A stretch of 28,440 nt of DNA from an uncultured Prevotellaceae bacterium. Its GTDB lineage: Bacteria > Bacteroidota > Bacteroidia > Bacteroidales > Muribaculaceae. This document shows, in pieces, positions 15,620-23,439 of the stretch. The position numbers were made by a program, and so were the translations under genes. Where the stretch lies: NCBI GenBank assembly GCA_900541935.1, contig UQLZ01000028.1:1-28440 (forward strand). The letters are read 5' to 3'. The notes under the pieces are model-generated. The model was not told the origin of the DNA, made no database searches, and saw nothing but the letters and a program-made list of their open reading frames with translations. Position 1 is the stretch's first letter, and each line of letters opens with the position of its first letter.

Positions 15620-16735
15620 ATGTCTGGACAAAAAAGAGAGTTGATATTGCTTTCTGAACAAAATGCCGTAATTCTTAAGAATATTCTATGTAAAGACGGC
15701 ATAGATGCTTTTATTGAACCAATAGAAGGTCAAGGGCATCTGTGCCGTAATTTTTATTTCATAAAAGTGAATGAAGACGACTATATTGAAGCAGTAAATG
15801 CTATTAATAATGTTATATCATTCGACGGCTCGGAAACAAAAGGAAACAAATGTAGTAATGTTCTCGTTCCTGTTGATTTCTCTAATTATTCGTTGATTGC
15901 ATGTGATGCTGCATTCAGATATGCATTCAGACATAATTTGAATGTTTGTATTCTTCATTCATATATAAGTGAATCTTATTCAGAAACCTTGCCTCCTGGT
16001 ATAAAAATTTTCTCTGAAAGGATTAGAAAGGAAAAAAGTACCGAAAAAAAAGATATAGCGTATAAGCAAATGGCAGTTCTTGAAAATGAGATTCGGGAAC
16101 AGATCGCTAAAGGAGTATTTCCGGATGTGAAATTTGAAGTAGTAGTTGAAGAGGGAATTCCGGAAGATGTAATTGCTGAATATTCCAATAAAAATATGCC
16201 AGCAATTATTGTTATGGGTACTAGAGGTAAACACCAAAAAGATGAAGACTTAATAGGAAGTGTTACTGCTGAAGTCATTGATTCAGCAGAAGTTCCGATG
16301 ATGATAATCCCTAACGGTATCAATCCTACTGAGGTTGTGCCTGTAAAGAATATAGCGGTTTATTGTAACCTTGACCAGTCAGATGTTGAAACATTTAAGA
16401 TGTTCTTCAGCAGATTTGATACTGTTGATTGCAATGTATCGTTAGTTCATATAAAAGGGAAAAGAGAAAAATTTGTAATTGAGAGAATTGATGCTTTTTG
16501 TCGGTATTGTAATGCAGAATACCCCTATTGTACGTTTGAGGAAAGATTATTTGATGAAAACACTTTTCTTGATGAGTTTGATAAGTATTTAAAAGAGAAG
16601 GAAACAAAACTGCTTGTGCTTCCTAATAAAAAACGAAATATCTTTATGCGTTTATTCAATCCAAGCATAGCCCATAAAGTGTTCTTTCACACAGATATAG
16701 CCATGATAGTAATTCCTACTCATTTGAATGAATGA
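15620..16735 (+). CDS. Universal stress protein with N-terminal DUF2007-like domain
   Basis: 371 residues in three parts. Residues about 5-66 (RELILLSEQNAVILKNIL and onward) resemble the small DUF2007 putative signal-transducing domain. Residues about 79-231 are a canonical Usp domain, opening NVLVPVDFSNYS and carrying the ATP-binding motif GxxGx9GS intact (Gly200, Gly203, Gly213, Ser214). Residues about 242-367 look like a second Usp fold whose nucleotide loop is lost (NKKRNIFMRLFNPSIAHK replaces the Gly pattern). Such tandem proteins usually have one binding and one degenerate half. The protein should be cytosolic. It is co-directional with the small DNA-binding gene 17 bases upstream and ends before a bidirectional hairpin. 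Confidence 0.88.
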   Translation: MSGQKRELILLSEQNAVILKNILCKDGIDAFIEPIEGQGHLCRNFYFIKVNEDDYIEAVNAINNVISFDGSETKGNKCSNVLVPVDFSNYSLIACDAAFRYAFRHNLNVCILHSYISESYSETLPPGIKIFSERIRKEKSTEKKDIAYKQMAVLENEIREQIAKGVFPDVKFEVVVEEGIPEDVIAEYSNKNMPAIIVMGTRGKHQKDEDLIGSVTAEVIDSAEVPMMIIPNGINPTEVVPVKNIAVYCNLDQSDVETFKMFFSRFDTVDCNVSLVHIKGKREKFVIERIDAFCRYCNAEYPYCTFEERLFDENTFLDEFDKYLKEKETKLLVLPNKKRNIFMRLFNPSIAHKVFFHTDIAMIVIPTHLNE

Positions 16736-16812
16736 TATGATATTCATTAGAGTGCTGTAAAATAGTTAATAAAGACTCATTGCGTTTTACATAAATATCG
16801 GTTAAGTAGAAA

Positions 16813-16857
16813 AATCAAACCCAAACATAATACTGAAAATTAAGTTTGGGTTTGATT
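16813..16857. terminator. Bidirectional terminator between the stress protein gene and leuB
   Basis: A perfect 14-base inverted repeat (16813-16826 and 16844-16857) with a 17-base loop. On the plus strand it is followed by ATATTTTT, and on the minus strand by TTTTCTAC, so it can serve both convergent transcripts. Confidence 0.85.
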
Positions 16858-16876
16858 ATATTTTTGCAAGAATGGC

Positions 16877-17950
16877 TTAACATTGATTTATATAGTTGAC
16901 AAGCCATTTGCCAACTTGATTAGTACCATAAGATTGAGCACCTTTCTGAGCAATGTCTTCAGTAACAATTTCAGCTTCCATTGAAGCGTTAACAGCTTCT
17001 CTAATCAGATTTGCTTCTTCTGTCATCCCGAAAGAATACTCAAGCATCATTGCTGCAGACAGCACTGTTGCAAGAGGGTTTGCGATATTTCGACCTGCTG
17101 CTTGCGGGTATGAGCCGTGTATTGGCTCAAAGACTGAAGTATGTGTGCCAATTGAAGCAGAAGGAAGCATGCCGAGGGAACCCGTGATAACCGAGCTTTC
17201 ATCTGTCAATATATCTCCAAACATATTTTCAGTAACAATAACGTCGAAATCTTTAGGCCATTGTATCATTCTCATCGCCGCGTTGTCAACATATAAGTAT
17301 TCAGTTGTCACATCTGGAAAATCTGCTGATATTTCTTTTGCAACTTGTCTCCATAGTCGTGATGTTGCAAGGATGTTCGCCTTATCAACAACAGTTACTT
17401 TTTTCTTTCTCTTTTCTGCATATTGATATGCAAGACGAACTATTCTTTCGATTTCGAAGCGACTGTAAATGCAAGTGTCATAGGCAGTACTTCCATCTTC
17501 ACTGCGTCCTTGTGGACGACCGAAATAAAGTCCGCCAGTTAATTCACGTATGCAAATAAAGTCTGCTCCATCAACTAATTCAGACCTAAGTGGCGATTTA
17601 TGAATAAGATTTTTAAAGGTCGTTATAGGTCTTATGTTTGCAAACAAGCCTAATTTCTTTCTCATAGCGAGGAGACCTTGTTCTGGCCTAATTTTAGCAG
17701 ACGGGTCATTGTCATATTTAGGAGAACCGATAGCCCCGAATAAAACGGCATCAGAAGCCATACACAGTTGATGTGTTTCCTCTGGATATGGAGAACCCGT
17801 AGCATCAATGGCACACGCACCAACAAGAGCAGTTTGGTAATGAAGCTCGTGATTGTACTTTTTGCAAACTGCTTTAATTACGTTTACTGCAACATCCATA
17901 ATTTCAGGACCTATGCCGTCGCCTGGCAATACTGCAATTTTTAATTTCAT
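16877..17950 (-). CDS. leuB: 3-isopropylmalate dehydrogenase
   Basis: This enzyme oxidises and decarboxylates 3-isopropylmalate to 2-oxoisocaproate with NAD, the last dedicated step to leucine before transamination. The 357-residue length is typical. Visible motifs are LPGDGIGPEI (8-17), the substrate arginines in the central region, the Asp-rich metal site in TENMFGDILTDE, and the NAD-binding VFEPIHGSYPQAAGRNIANP. It is the last gene of the leu operon, 11 bases after the second synthase, and ends at a hairpin. Enzymes of this family can also take methylmalate, the citramalate-pathway intermediate to isoleucine, which matters given the neighbouring second synthase. Confidence 0.97.
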   Translation of the reverse strand: MKLKIAVLPGDGIGPEIMDVAVNVIKAVCKKYNHELHYQTALVGACAIDATGSPYPEETHQLCMASDAVLFGAIGSPKYDNDPSAKIRPEQGLLAMRKKLGLFANIRPITTFKNLIHKSPLRSELVDGADFICIRELTGGLYFGRPQGRSEDGSTAYDTCIYSRFEIERIVRLAYQYAEKRKKKVTVVDKANILATSRLWRQVAKEISADFPDVTTEYLYVDNAAMRMIQWPKDFDVIVTENMFGDILTDESSVITGSLGMLPSASIGTHTSVFEPIHGSYPQAAGRNIANPLATVLSAAMMLEYSFGMTEEANLIREAVNASMEAEIVTEDIAQKGAQSYGTNQVGKWLVNYINQC

Positions 17951-17961
17951 GACGTATGTTT

Positions 17962-19491
17962 TTAATTATATTCTTCAATAATGTTAAGCATTTTTAGCGT
18001 TGCCTTAATCGCTGATTCTGCTTGGTCTGCATCAAGACCTATAGTTTTAAGTAGATGATCGCGATATTTCCAGTGAATAGTTGTTTGAACAAGAGCATCT
18101 GTCTTTCCACCTCGAGGTATATTTACCATATAGTTGGTAAGCAAAGGAAACTCTTTACGTCTTTGCCCTTTATAAATTTTTCTCAAGGCTTTCATAAATG
18201 CATCGTATTGACCGTCACCAACGGAACTTTCCATATATTCCTTACCGTTGATTTCTACTTTTACAATGGCAGTAGGGCGAAGACCGCGTGTTAGTGATAA
18301 TTGATAATTAATCAATTTAATCTTATCCTCTCTATTACCGTGTTTTACGACATCAGCAACGATAAAAGGTAAATCCTCTTGTGTGACAATTTCCTTTTTA
18401 TCACCTAATTCGATGATTCTCTGAGTGACTTTTTGAATCTTATCCTCACTGAGTTCAAGTCCAAGAGCTTCAAGGTTTTTTCTAATATTTGCCTTGCCTG
18501 AAAGTTTGCCAAGAGCATACTCTCTCGTCCTACCAAATCTTTCCGGGGCAAGGGTTGATGAATATAAATTGTCTTTTGTGTCGCCGTCTGCATGAACTCC
18601 AGCACATTGTGTAAAAACATAGTCTCCAATAATTGGCTTGTTGGGAGGTATGGCAACTCCTGAATATGATTCTATAATTCCACTAACTCTGTTGATTTTA
18701 GTTTCATCAATTCCTGTCTGTAATTTGAGCATATCATGGATAACTGCAATTGAACTTGAAAGTGAAGCATTTCCTGCTCTCTCGCCAAGTCCATTAATAG
18801 TGCAATGAACACCAGACGCTCCAACCTTTAGTGCTGCGAACAGGTTTGAAATTGCCAAATCGTAGTCGTTATGAGCATGGAAATCAAAGCGAAGTTCCGG
18901 ATAGGTCTTTACCATCCGTTTAACAAAGTCAAAAGTGTCGTATGGATCAAGAATTCCAAGTGTATCGGGAAGCATAAACCTCTCAATTTCCTCCTTGCGT
19001 ATTCTATCCATAAGATACATTACATAATCTGGTGAGTCTTTCATTCCATTTGACCAGTCTTCGAGGTATATATTAACTCTAAGACCTTTGGAACGAGCAT
19101 CTCTAACCATCGTTATTGTATCCATAACATGTTCTCTTGGCGTTTTCCCAAGTTGCATACGGCAGTGTCTTTCACTGCCTTTGCAAAGTATATTAATGCA
19201 TTTTGCACCGGCAGAAACAACCCAGTCGTTAGAAACGCCACCGTCTATAAACCCCAAAACTTCTACTTTATCAAGATGACCGTTTGTCTTTGCCCAGTCG
19301 CATATTTTCTTTACTGTTTCAAATTCTCCACTTGAAACTCTTGCAGAAGCAACTTCTACTCTTGGAATATTCAGTTCTTCAACGAGAAGTTTGAAGATAC
19401 TTAGTTTTTCGCTTCGGGTAAAACTTACTCCAGTAGTTTGCTCTCCGTCACGGAGAGTTGTATCCATTATTTCTATCAAAGAATGCCTCAT
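17962..19491 (-). CDS. LeuA/CimA family synthase (second 2-isopropylmalate synthase-like; possibly citramalate synthase)
   Basis: 509 residues. A TIM-barrel catalytic domain opens with MDTTLRDGEQTTGVSF (9-24), carries the metal-binding FHAHND (204-209) and GLGERAGN (234-241), and is followed by a C-terminal allosteric LeuA dimer domain (about 375-505). It is clearly homologous to leuA in the same operon but diverged: TTG follows GEQ where LeuA has VPG. The family condenses acetyl-CoA with a 2-oxo acid; 2-oxoisovalerate gives leucine, pyruvate gives citramalate and then isoleucine. Substrate cannot be read safely from sequence. Placement among leuCD and leuB, which can process both product lines, and an Ile-rich leader peptide favour citramalate synthase. 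Gaps of 6 and 11 bases to its neighbours show co-transcription. Confidence 0.88.
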   Translation of the reverse strand: MRHSLIEIMDTTLRDGEQTTGVSFTRSEKLSIFKLLVEELNIPRVEVASARVSSGEFETVKKICDWAKTNGHLDKVEVLGFIDGGVSNDWVVSAGAKCINILCKGSERHCRMQLGKTPREHVMDTITMVRDARSKGLRVNIYLEDWSNGMKDSPDYVMYLMDRIRKEEIERFMLPDTLGILDPYDTFDFVKRMVKTYPELRFDFHAHNDYDLAISNLFAALKVGASGVHCTINGLGERAGNASLSSSIAVIHDMLKLQTGIDETKINRVSGIIESYSGVAIPPNKPIIGDYVFTQCAGVHADGDTKDNLYSSTLAPERFGRTREYALGKLSGKANIRKNLEALGLELSEDKIQKVTQRIIELGDKKEIVTQEDLPFIVADVVKHGNREDKIKLINYQLSLTRGLRPTAIVKVEINGKEYMESSVGDGQYDAFMKALRKIYKGQRRKEFPLLTNYMVNIPRGGKTDALVQTTIHWKYRDHLLKTIGLDADQAESAIKATLKMLNIIEEYN

Positions 19492-19497
19492 TTGTTT

Positions 19498-20088
19498 TTA
19501 TTTGTGTTGGCTTTCGTAGTTTTCAATATCTTTTTTTGTTGAAAGAAGGAAATCGATGTCATCAAGACCATTAATCAGGCAATGCTTCTTATAGGCATTG
19601 ATTTCAAAATGTTGAGATTTTCCTGTTGCTCCATTAGTGATTGTTTGGTTAGGTAAATCTACTATTACTTCTGTTTTCGGATTTTCGAAAACAGAGTCGA
19701 ACAATTCCTTCAAGAACTCATCTGTTACTACAACTGGCAATACGAAATTGTTCAATTCATTATTTTTATGAATATCAGCAAAGAAACTAGAAACAACAAC
19801 ACGGAACCCATAGTCGGCAATGGCCCACGCTGCATGTTCTCGACTTGAACCAGAGCCGAAATTTTTGCCAGCAATAAGTATTTCACCATAATATTTAGGA
19901 TCGTTAAGCACAAATGAATCAATTTTGTTTCCTTCTTTATCATATCTCCAGTCTCTGAAAAGGTTGTCTCCAAAACCAGAACGTGTTGTTGCTTTAAGGA
20001 ATCGAGCTGGTATTATTTGGTCAGTGTCGATATTCTCTAAAGGCAATGGCACACATGTGCTTTTTATTATGTCAAATTTTTGCTTCAT
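19498..20088 (-). CDS. leuD: 3-isopropylmalate dehydratase small subunit
   Basis: The small subunit of isopropylmalate isomerase, which with LeuC converts 2- to 3-isopropylmalate. 196 residues, usual length. Characteristic features are the N-terminal VPLPLENIDTDQIIPARFLK (13-32) and GKNFGSGSSREHAAWAIADY (74-93), whose loop supplies the substrate-binding GSGSSRE. It lies ten bases after leuC and six before the second synthase. Confidence 0.97.
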   Translation of the reverse strand: MKQKFDIIKSTCVPLPLENIDTDQIIPARFLKATTRSGFGDNLFRDWRYDKEGNKIDSFVLNDPKYYGEILIAGKNFGSGSSREHAAWAIADYGFRVVVSSFFADIHKNNELNNFVLPVVVTDEFLKELFDSVFENPKTEVIVDLPNQTITNGATGKSQHFEINAYKKHCLINGLDDIDFLLSTKKDIENYESQHK

Positions 20089-20098
20089 GATTTTTATG

Positions 20099-21493
20099 TT
20101 ATAATAGGTTGCGAGGATCAGTAATTTTGCCGGTAATTGCAGCAGCAGCGGCTGTTAGCGGACTTGCTAAAAGAGTTCTTGAGCCAGGCCCTTGACGACC
20201 TTCAAAGTTTCGGTTGCTTGTTGAAATAGCATATTTTCCAGCAGGAACTTTGTCATCATTCATTGCAAGGCATGCAGAGCAACCAGGCTGGCGTAATTCA
20301 AAACCAGCTTCCTCCAAAACTTTGTCTATCCCTTCTGATTTAATTTGCTCAACTACCATCCAAGAACCAGGGACAAGCCATGCTGTTATACCTTCTGCCT
20401 TTTTATGTCCTTTTACCAAAGAGGCAAATGCTCTGAAATCTTCAATTCTCCCATTGGTGCATGCTCCTAAAAATATATAATCAACTTTTTTGCCAATTAT
20501 CTTTTCGCCAGGTTTAAAACCCATATAATCCATTGATTTTAAGAATGAGGCCTTTTCTGTTTCGCTCATTTCTTCTATTGTTGGTATGTATTGAGTTATG
20601 CCAATTCCCATTCCAGGATTTGTTCCATATGTTATCATTGGTTCAATATCTTCAGCGTTGAAGCGTATTTCTTTATCGAAAACTGCATCATGGTCACTTT
20701 TTAGTGTTTTCCAATATTCAAGAGCCTTGTCCCAATCTTCACCTTTTGGAGCATATTCACGCCCTTTTATGTAGTTGAACGTCGTTTCGTCTGGAGCAAT
20801 CATACCGCCTCTTGCCCCCATTTCAATTGAAAGGTTGCACAAAGTAAGACGTCCTTCCATAGATAGGCTACTTATAGTTGAACCTGAATATTCAATGAAA
20901 TAGCCCGTCGCTCCACTGGTTGTTATTTTTGACATCATATAGAGTGCGAGATCTTTAGCTGTAACACCCCTGCTAAGGTTACCCTCCACAGATATTCTCA
21001 TAGTCTTAGGTTTTGTTTGCAATATGCATTCAGAAGCTAAGACCATTTCAACTTCGCTTGTTCCAATACCGAAAGCAACAGCACCCAATGCTCCGTGAGT
21101 TGATGTATGAGAGTCTCCGCAAACTATTGTTATACCAGGCAACGTTAAACCTCTTTCTGGTCCAACGACATGTATGATTCCATTTTTCTTATTCATCATA
21201 CCGAAATGATTAAGTCCAAATTCTTCGGCATTTTTTGCCAAAGTATCAACCTGTGCTTTAGAAACAGGATCTGAAATTGGCTTTTCTTGATTCTTCGTAG
21301 GTGTATTATGGTCAGGCATACAGAAAATTTTATCTGGCCTTAGACACTTTATTCCGCGTTGGCGTAAACCGTCAAATGCTTGCGGGCTTGTAACCTCGTG
21401 GCAGTAAAGTCTGTCTATATATAATTGAGTGGGACCGTCTGCTATCATTTGCACAATATGACTATCCCAAATTTTGTCAAAAAGAGTATTCAT
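20099..21493 (-). CDS. leuC: 3-isopropylmalate dehydratase large subunit
   Basis: The large, iron-sulfur subunit of isopropylmalate isomerase. 464 residues, normal for the bacterial form. The three cluster-binding cysteines are visible: Cys345 in GACTNGR, and Cys405 and Cys408 in GCSACLAMNDD. CGDSHTSTHGALGAVAFGIG (125-144) and IEMGARGGMIAPDETTF (223-239) are the other aconitase-family signatures. An oxygen-sensitive cluster is expected. It lies four bases after leuA and ten before leuD, so LeuC and LeuD are made together. Confidence 0.97.
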   Translation of the reverse strand: MNTLFDKIWDSHIVQMIADGPTQLYIDRLYCHEVTSPQAFDGLRQRGIKCLRPDKIFCMPDHNTPTKNQEKPISDPVSKAQVDTLAKNAEEFGLNHFGMMNKKNGIIHVVGPERGLTLPGITIVCGDSHTSTHGALGAVAFGIGTSEVEMVLASECILQTKPKTMRISVEGNLSRGVTAKDLALYMMSKITTSGATGYFIEYSGSTISSLSMEGRLTLCNLSIEMGARGGMIAPDETTFNYIKGREYAPKGEDWDKALEYWKTLKSDHDAVFDKEIRFNAEDIEPMITYGTNPGMGIGITQYIPTIEEMSETEKASFLKSMDYMGFKPGEKIIGKKVDYIFLGACTNGRIEDFRAFASLVKGHKKAEGITAWLVPGSWMVVEQIKSEGIDKVLEEAGFELRQPGCSACLAMNDDKVPAGKYAISTSNRNFEGRQGPGSRTLLASPLTAAAAAITGKITDPRNLL

Positions 21494-21497
21494 TAAA

Positions 21498-22997
21498 TTA
21501 TAATTTAAATTTGTTTATACAATCTATATAAGCTTCGACTGAAGCGGCAATAATATCAGTATTTGCTCCAAAACCATAGTAAATATGACCATTGTAATCC
21601 ACTTGCATGTGAACTTTTCCCATGTCATCACTACCTTTACTAATTGCTTGAATAGTAAATTCTTTAATTACTATTTGGCGTTTTATAATTTGTTTAAGTG
21701 CATTTATTGCAGCGTCAACAGGACCATTGCCAGTTGATGCTGCTTCAAAACGCTCACCGCTGATAATAATTCCTAAACTTGCAACAGGGCGGACTCCTAC
21801 GCCACTGGTTACTTGTAAATATTCCAGTTTTATTCGGTGGCTTGCAGTTCTGTCTGCTCCCGCGAGAAGGAGAATGTCGTCATCATTAATTTCCTTTTTC
21901 TTGTCTGCAAGATTCAAGAATTTTTCATATATCTTATCAAGTAAATCTGTATCAACATTATTTATGCCTAAAAGATTGAGTCTGCTTTTTAAAGCAGCTC
22001 TTCCACTTCTTGCTGTTAGAACTATTGAATTATCGTCTATGCCAACATCTTGCGGATCTATAATCTCGTATGTTTGAACATTCTTCAAAACTCCGTCTTG
22101 ATGAATCCCAGAAGAATGTGCAAAAGCATTTTTGCCAACAATAGCCTTATTTGGTTGAACAGGCATATTCATTAGGCTTGAAACAAGACGGCTTGTTGGA
22201 TAGATCTTTTGGGTGTTGATATTGCTTTCGATATCAATATCATTATGGCATTTGATAATCATTGCTATTTCTTCGAGAGAAGTATTTCCAGCTCTTTCTC
22301 CGACACCATTAATTGTTACTTCAACTTGTCGAGCGCCATTAAGAATACCACTCATTGTATTTGCCGTAGCCATACCGAGATCGTTGTGGCAATGTGTGGA
22401 AATTATCGCTTTGTCTATTCCGTCAACATGTTCAAACAAATATTTTATTTTAGATCCATATTCATAAGGCAAACAATAGCCTGTTGTGTCTGGAATATTA
22501 ATAACTTTCGCTCCTGCTTTGATAACGGCTTCTACAACTCTTGCAAGATATTCATTATCTGTTCTGCCGGCATCTTCAGCATAAAATTCAACTTCTTCAA
22601 CAAATTTTCTTGCATATTTAACAGCCATTACAGCTCGCTCAATAATTGTTTCTCTATTTGAATTGAATTTATATTTGATGTGAGAATCAGAAGTGCCGAT
22701 ACCTGTATGAATCCGCTTATGTTTGGCGTATCTTAATGAATCAACTGCAATATCAATATCTTTTTGAACGGCACGAGTCAATGCACATATACAGGGCCAT
22801 GTAACAGCTTTAGAGATTTCAATTACAGAATTGTAATCTCCAGGACTAGAAACAGGGAATCCAGCTTCTATAACATCAACTCCTAATGTTTCAAGCGCTT
22901 TTGCAACTTGTATTTTTTCTACTGTATTCAATTGACAACCAGGAACTTGTTCGCCATCGCGTAAAGTGGTGTCAAAAAACCATAATTTGTCAGCCAT
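21498..22997 (-). CDS. leuA: 2-isopropylmalate synthase
   Basis: This catalyses the first committed step to leucine, condensing acetyl-CoA with 2-oxoisovalerate. With ATG 22997 the protein is 499 residues and begins MADKLWFFDTTLRDGEQVPG, the usual family start. An in-frame ATG at 23024 is rejected because it lies in the loop and descending arm of the attenuator hairpin. Motifs: DTTLRDGEQ (9-17), the metal-binding HCHND (202-206), GVGERAGN (231-238), and a C-terminal LeuA dimer domain for feedback by leucine. Ribosome binding is weak (TTTTAAATGCG upstream), as often in Bacteroidota. It is the first structural gene of the operon and is preceded by a full attenuator. Confidence 0.96.
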   Translation of the reverse strand: MADKLWFFDTTLRDGEQVPGCQLNTVEKIQVAKALETLGVDVIEAGFPVSSPGDYNSVIEISKAVTWPCICALTRAVQKDIDIAVDSLRYAKHKRIHTGIGTSDSHIKYKFNSNRETIIERAVMAVKYARKFVEEVEFYAEDAGRTDNEYLARVVEAVIKAGAKVINIPDTTGYCLPYEYGSKIKYLFEHVDGIDKAIISTHCHNDLGMATANTMSGILNGARQVEVTINGVGERAGNTSLEEIAMIIKCHNDIDIESNINTQKIYPTSRLVSSLMNMPVQPNKAIVGKNAFAHSSGIHQDGVLKNVQTYEIIDPQDVGIDDNSIVLTARSGRAALKSRLNLLGINNVDTDLLDKIYEKFLNLADKKKEINDDDILLLAGADRTASHRIKLEYLQVTSGVGVRPVASLGIIISGERFEAASTGNGPVDAAINALKQIIKRQIVIKEFTIQAISKGSDDMGKVHMQVDYNGHIYYGFGANTDIIAASVEAYIDCINKFKL

Positions 22998-23011
22998 CGC
23001 ATTTAAAATAA

Positions 23012-23039
23012 AAGAACCTTTCATACTTGAAAGGTTCTT
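23012..23039 (-). terminator. leuA: Attenuator terminator in the leu leader
   Basis: On the minus strand AAGAACCTTTCA, loop AGTA, then TGAAAGGTTCTT form a perfect 12-pair hairpin followed at once by TTATTTTAAATG, an intrinsic terminator placed 15 bases before leuA. Its ascending arm can instead pair with a segment at 23077-23068, which would destroy the terminator. Transcription into leuA therefore depends on which hairpin forms. Confidence 0.85.
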
Positions 23040-23125
23040 GTTCGTAACTTTACAAATCTAAAAAAACAGAACCTCTCTAAACCGATTTAATAATTAGACC
23101 GATTAAAATAATAAATAGAGAGATT
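23029..23125 (-). promoter_or_regulatory. leuA: Alternative RNA hairpins of the leu operon attenuator
   Basis: Three mutually exclusive pairings are visible on the minus strand. Segment 1 (23125-23116, AATCTCTCTA, inside leader-peptide codons 5-8) pairs over ten bases with segment 2 (23079-23070, TAGAGAGGTT), with one G-U. Segment 2 (23077-23068, GAGAGGTTCT) pairs over ten bases with segment 3 (23038-23029, AGAACCTTTC), with one G-U; this is the antiterminator. Segment 3 pairs with segment 4 as the terminator. The leader stop codon TAG (23079-23077) lies in segment 2. A ribosome that finishes would block segment 2 and allow termination; one stalled in the Ile/Leu run would mask segment 1 and free segment 2. 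This matches the logic known for enterobacterial trp, leu and ilv leaders. Confidence 0.82.
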
Positions 23126-23139
23126 ATGCTTGTATCCAT
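23077..23139 (-). CDS. Leader peptide of the leu operon, Ile/Leu-rich
   Basis: A 20-residue peptide, MDTSIISLFIILIGLIIKSV, starting at ATG 23139 and ending at TAG 23079-23077. It has seven Ile, three Leu and one Val: eleven of twenty residues are branched-chain. The densest run (codons 10-17) lies just after the segment that pairs as RNA segment 1. Its start is about 14-20 bases after the predicted transcription start, with only an A-rich ribosome binding region. It would act in cis as a sensor of charged tRNA-Ile and tRNA-Leu and needs no function as a product. A hydrophobic peptide could arise by chance from AT-rich DNA, but the agreement with promoter, stop position and hairpins makes that unlikely. 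Confidence 0.78.
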   Translation of the reverse strand: MDTSIISLFIILIGLIIKSV

Positions 23140-23158
23140 AAATTTTGCTTTTGTGACG

Positions 23159-23190
23159 CAAATTTATATTAAATATAGCATATTTGCAAA
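23159..23190 (-). promoter_or_regulatory. Consensus promoter of the leu operon
   Basis: On the minus strand TTTG (23190-23187), a spacer of exactly 20 bases, and TAAATTTG (23166-23159) match both elements of the Bacteroidota housekeeping promoter perfectly. The start of transcription should fall near 23153, about 14 bases before the leader-peptide ATG. Confidence 0.75.
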
Positions 23191-23336
23191 TAAATTATTA
23201 AGAAAAACAAGAAATTCCTTTTAATTTATAAGTTGAAAAGAATGTCGGTATTATTAAATAATGTAATGAATGAAATTACTTTACTACTTATATACCTGTA
23301 GTGTTTTCACTCTTCTCCATTAGCGCATAAGATAAA

Positions 23337-23371
23337 AATAAGGAGTTCTGTATAGCGCTGAACTCCTTATT
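23337..23371 (-). terminator. Terminator of the glycogen operon
   Basis: A perfect 12-base inverted repeat, AATAAGGAGTTC at 23337-23348 and its complement at 23360-23371, with an 11-base loop. On the minus strand it is followed by TTTTATC. It lies about 70 bases after the GH57 stop. Between it and the leu promoter (23191-23336) I see nothing recognisable. Confidence 0.8.
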
Positions 23372-23439
23372 ATATAAAAACCAATTTAAGGTTTATATTT
23401 ACACCAAAATTATAAAAATGCTATTTCCTAATATTTGAC

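Noticed and set aside
22998..23024. Upstream ATG for leuA at 23024
   Set aside because: It lies in the attenuator hairpin and adds nine residues not expected in the family.
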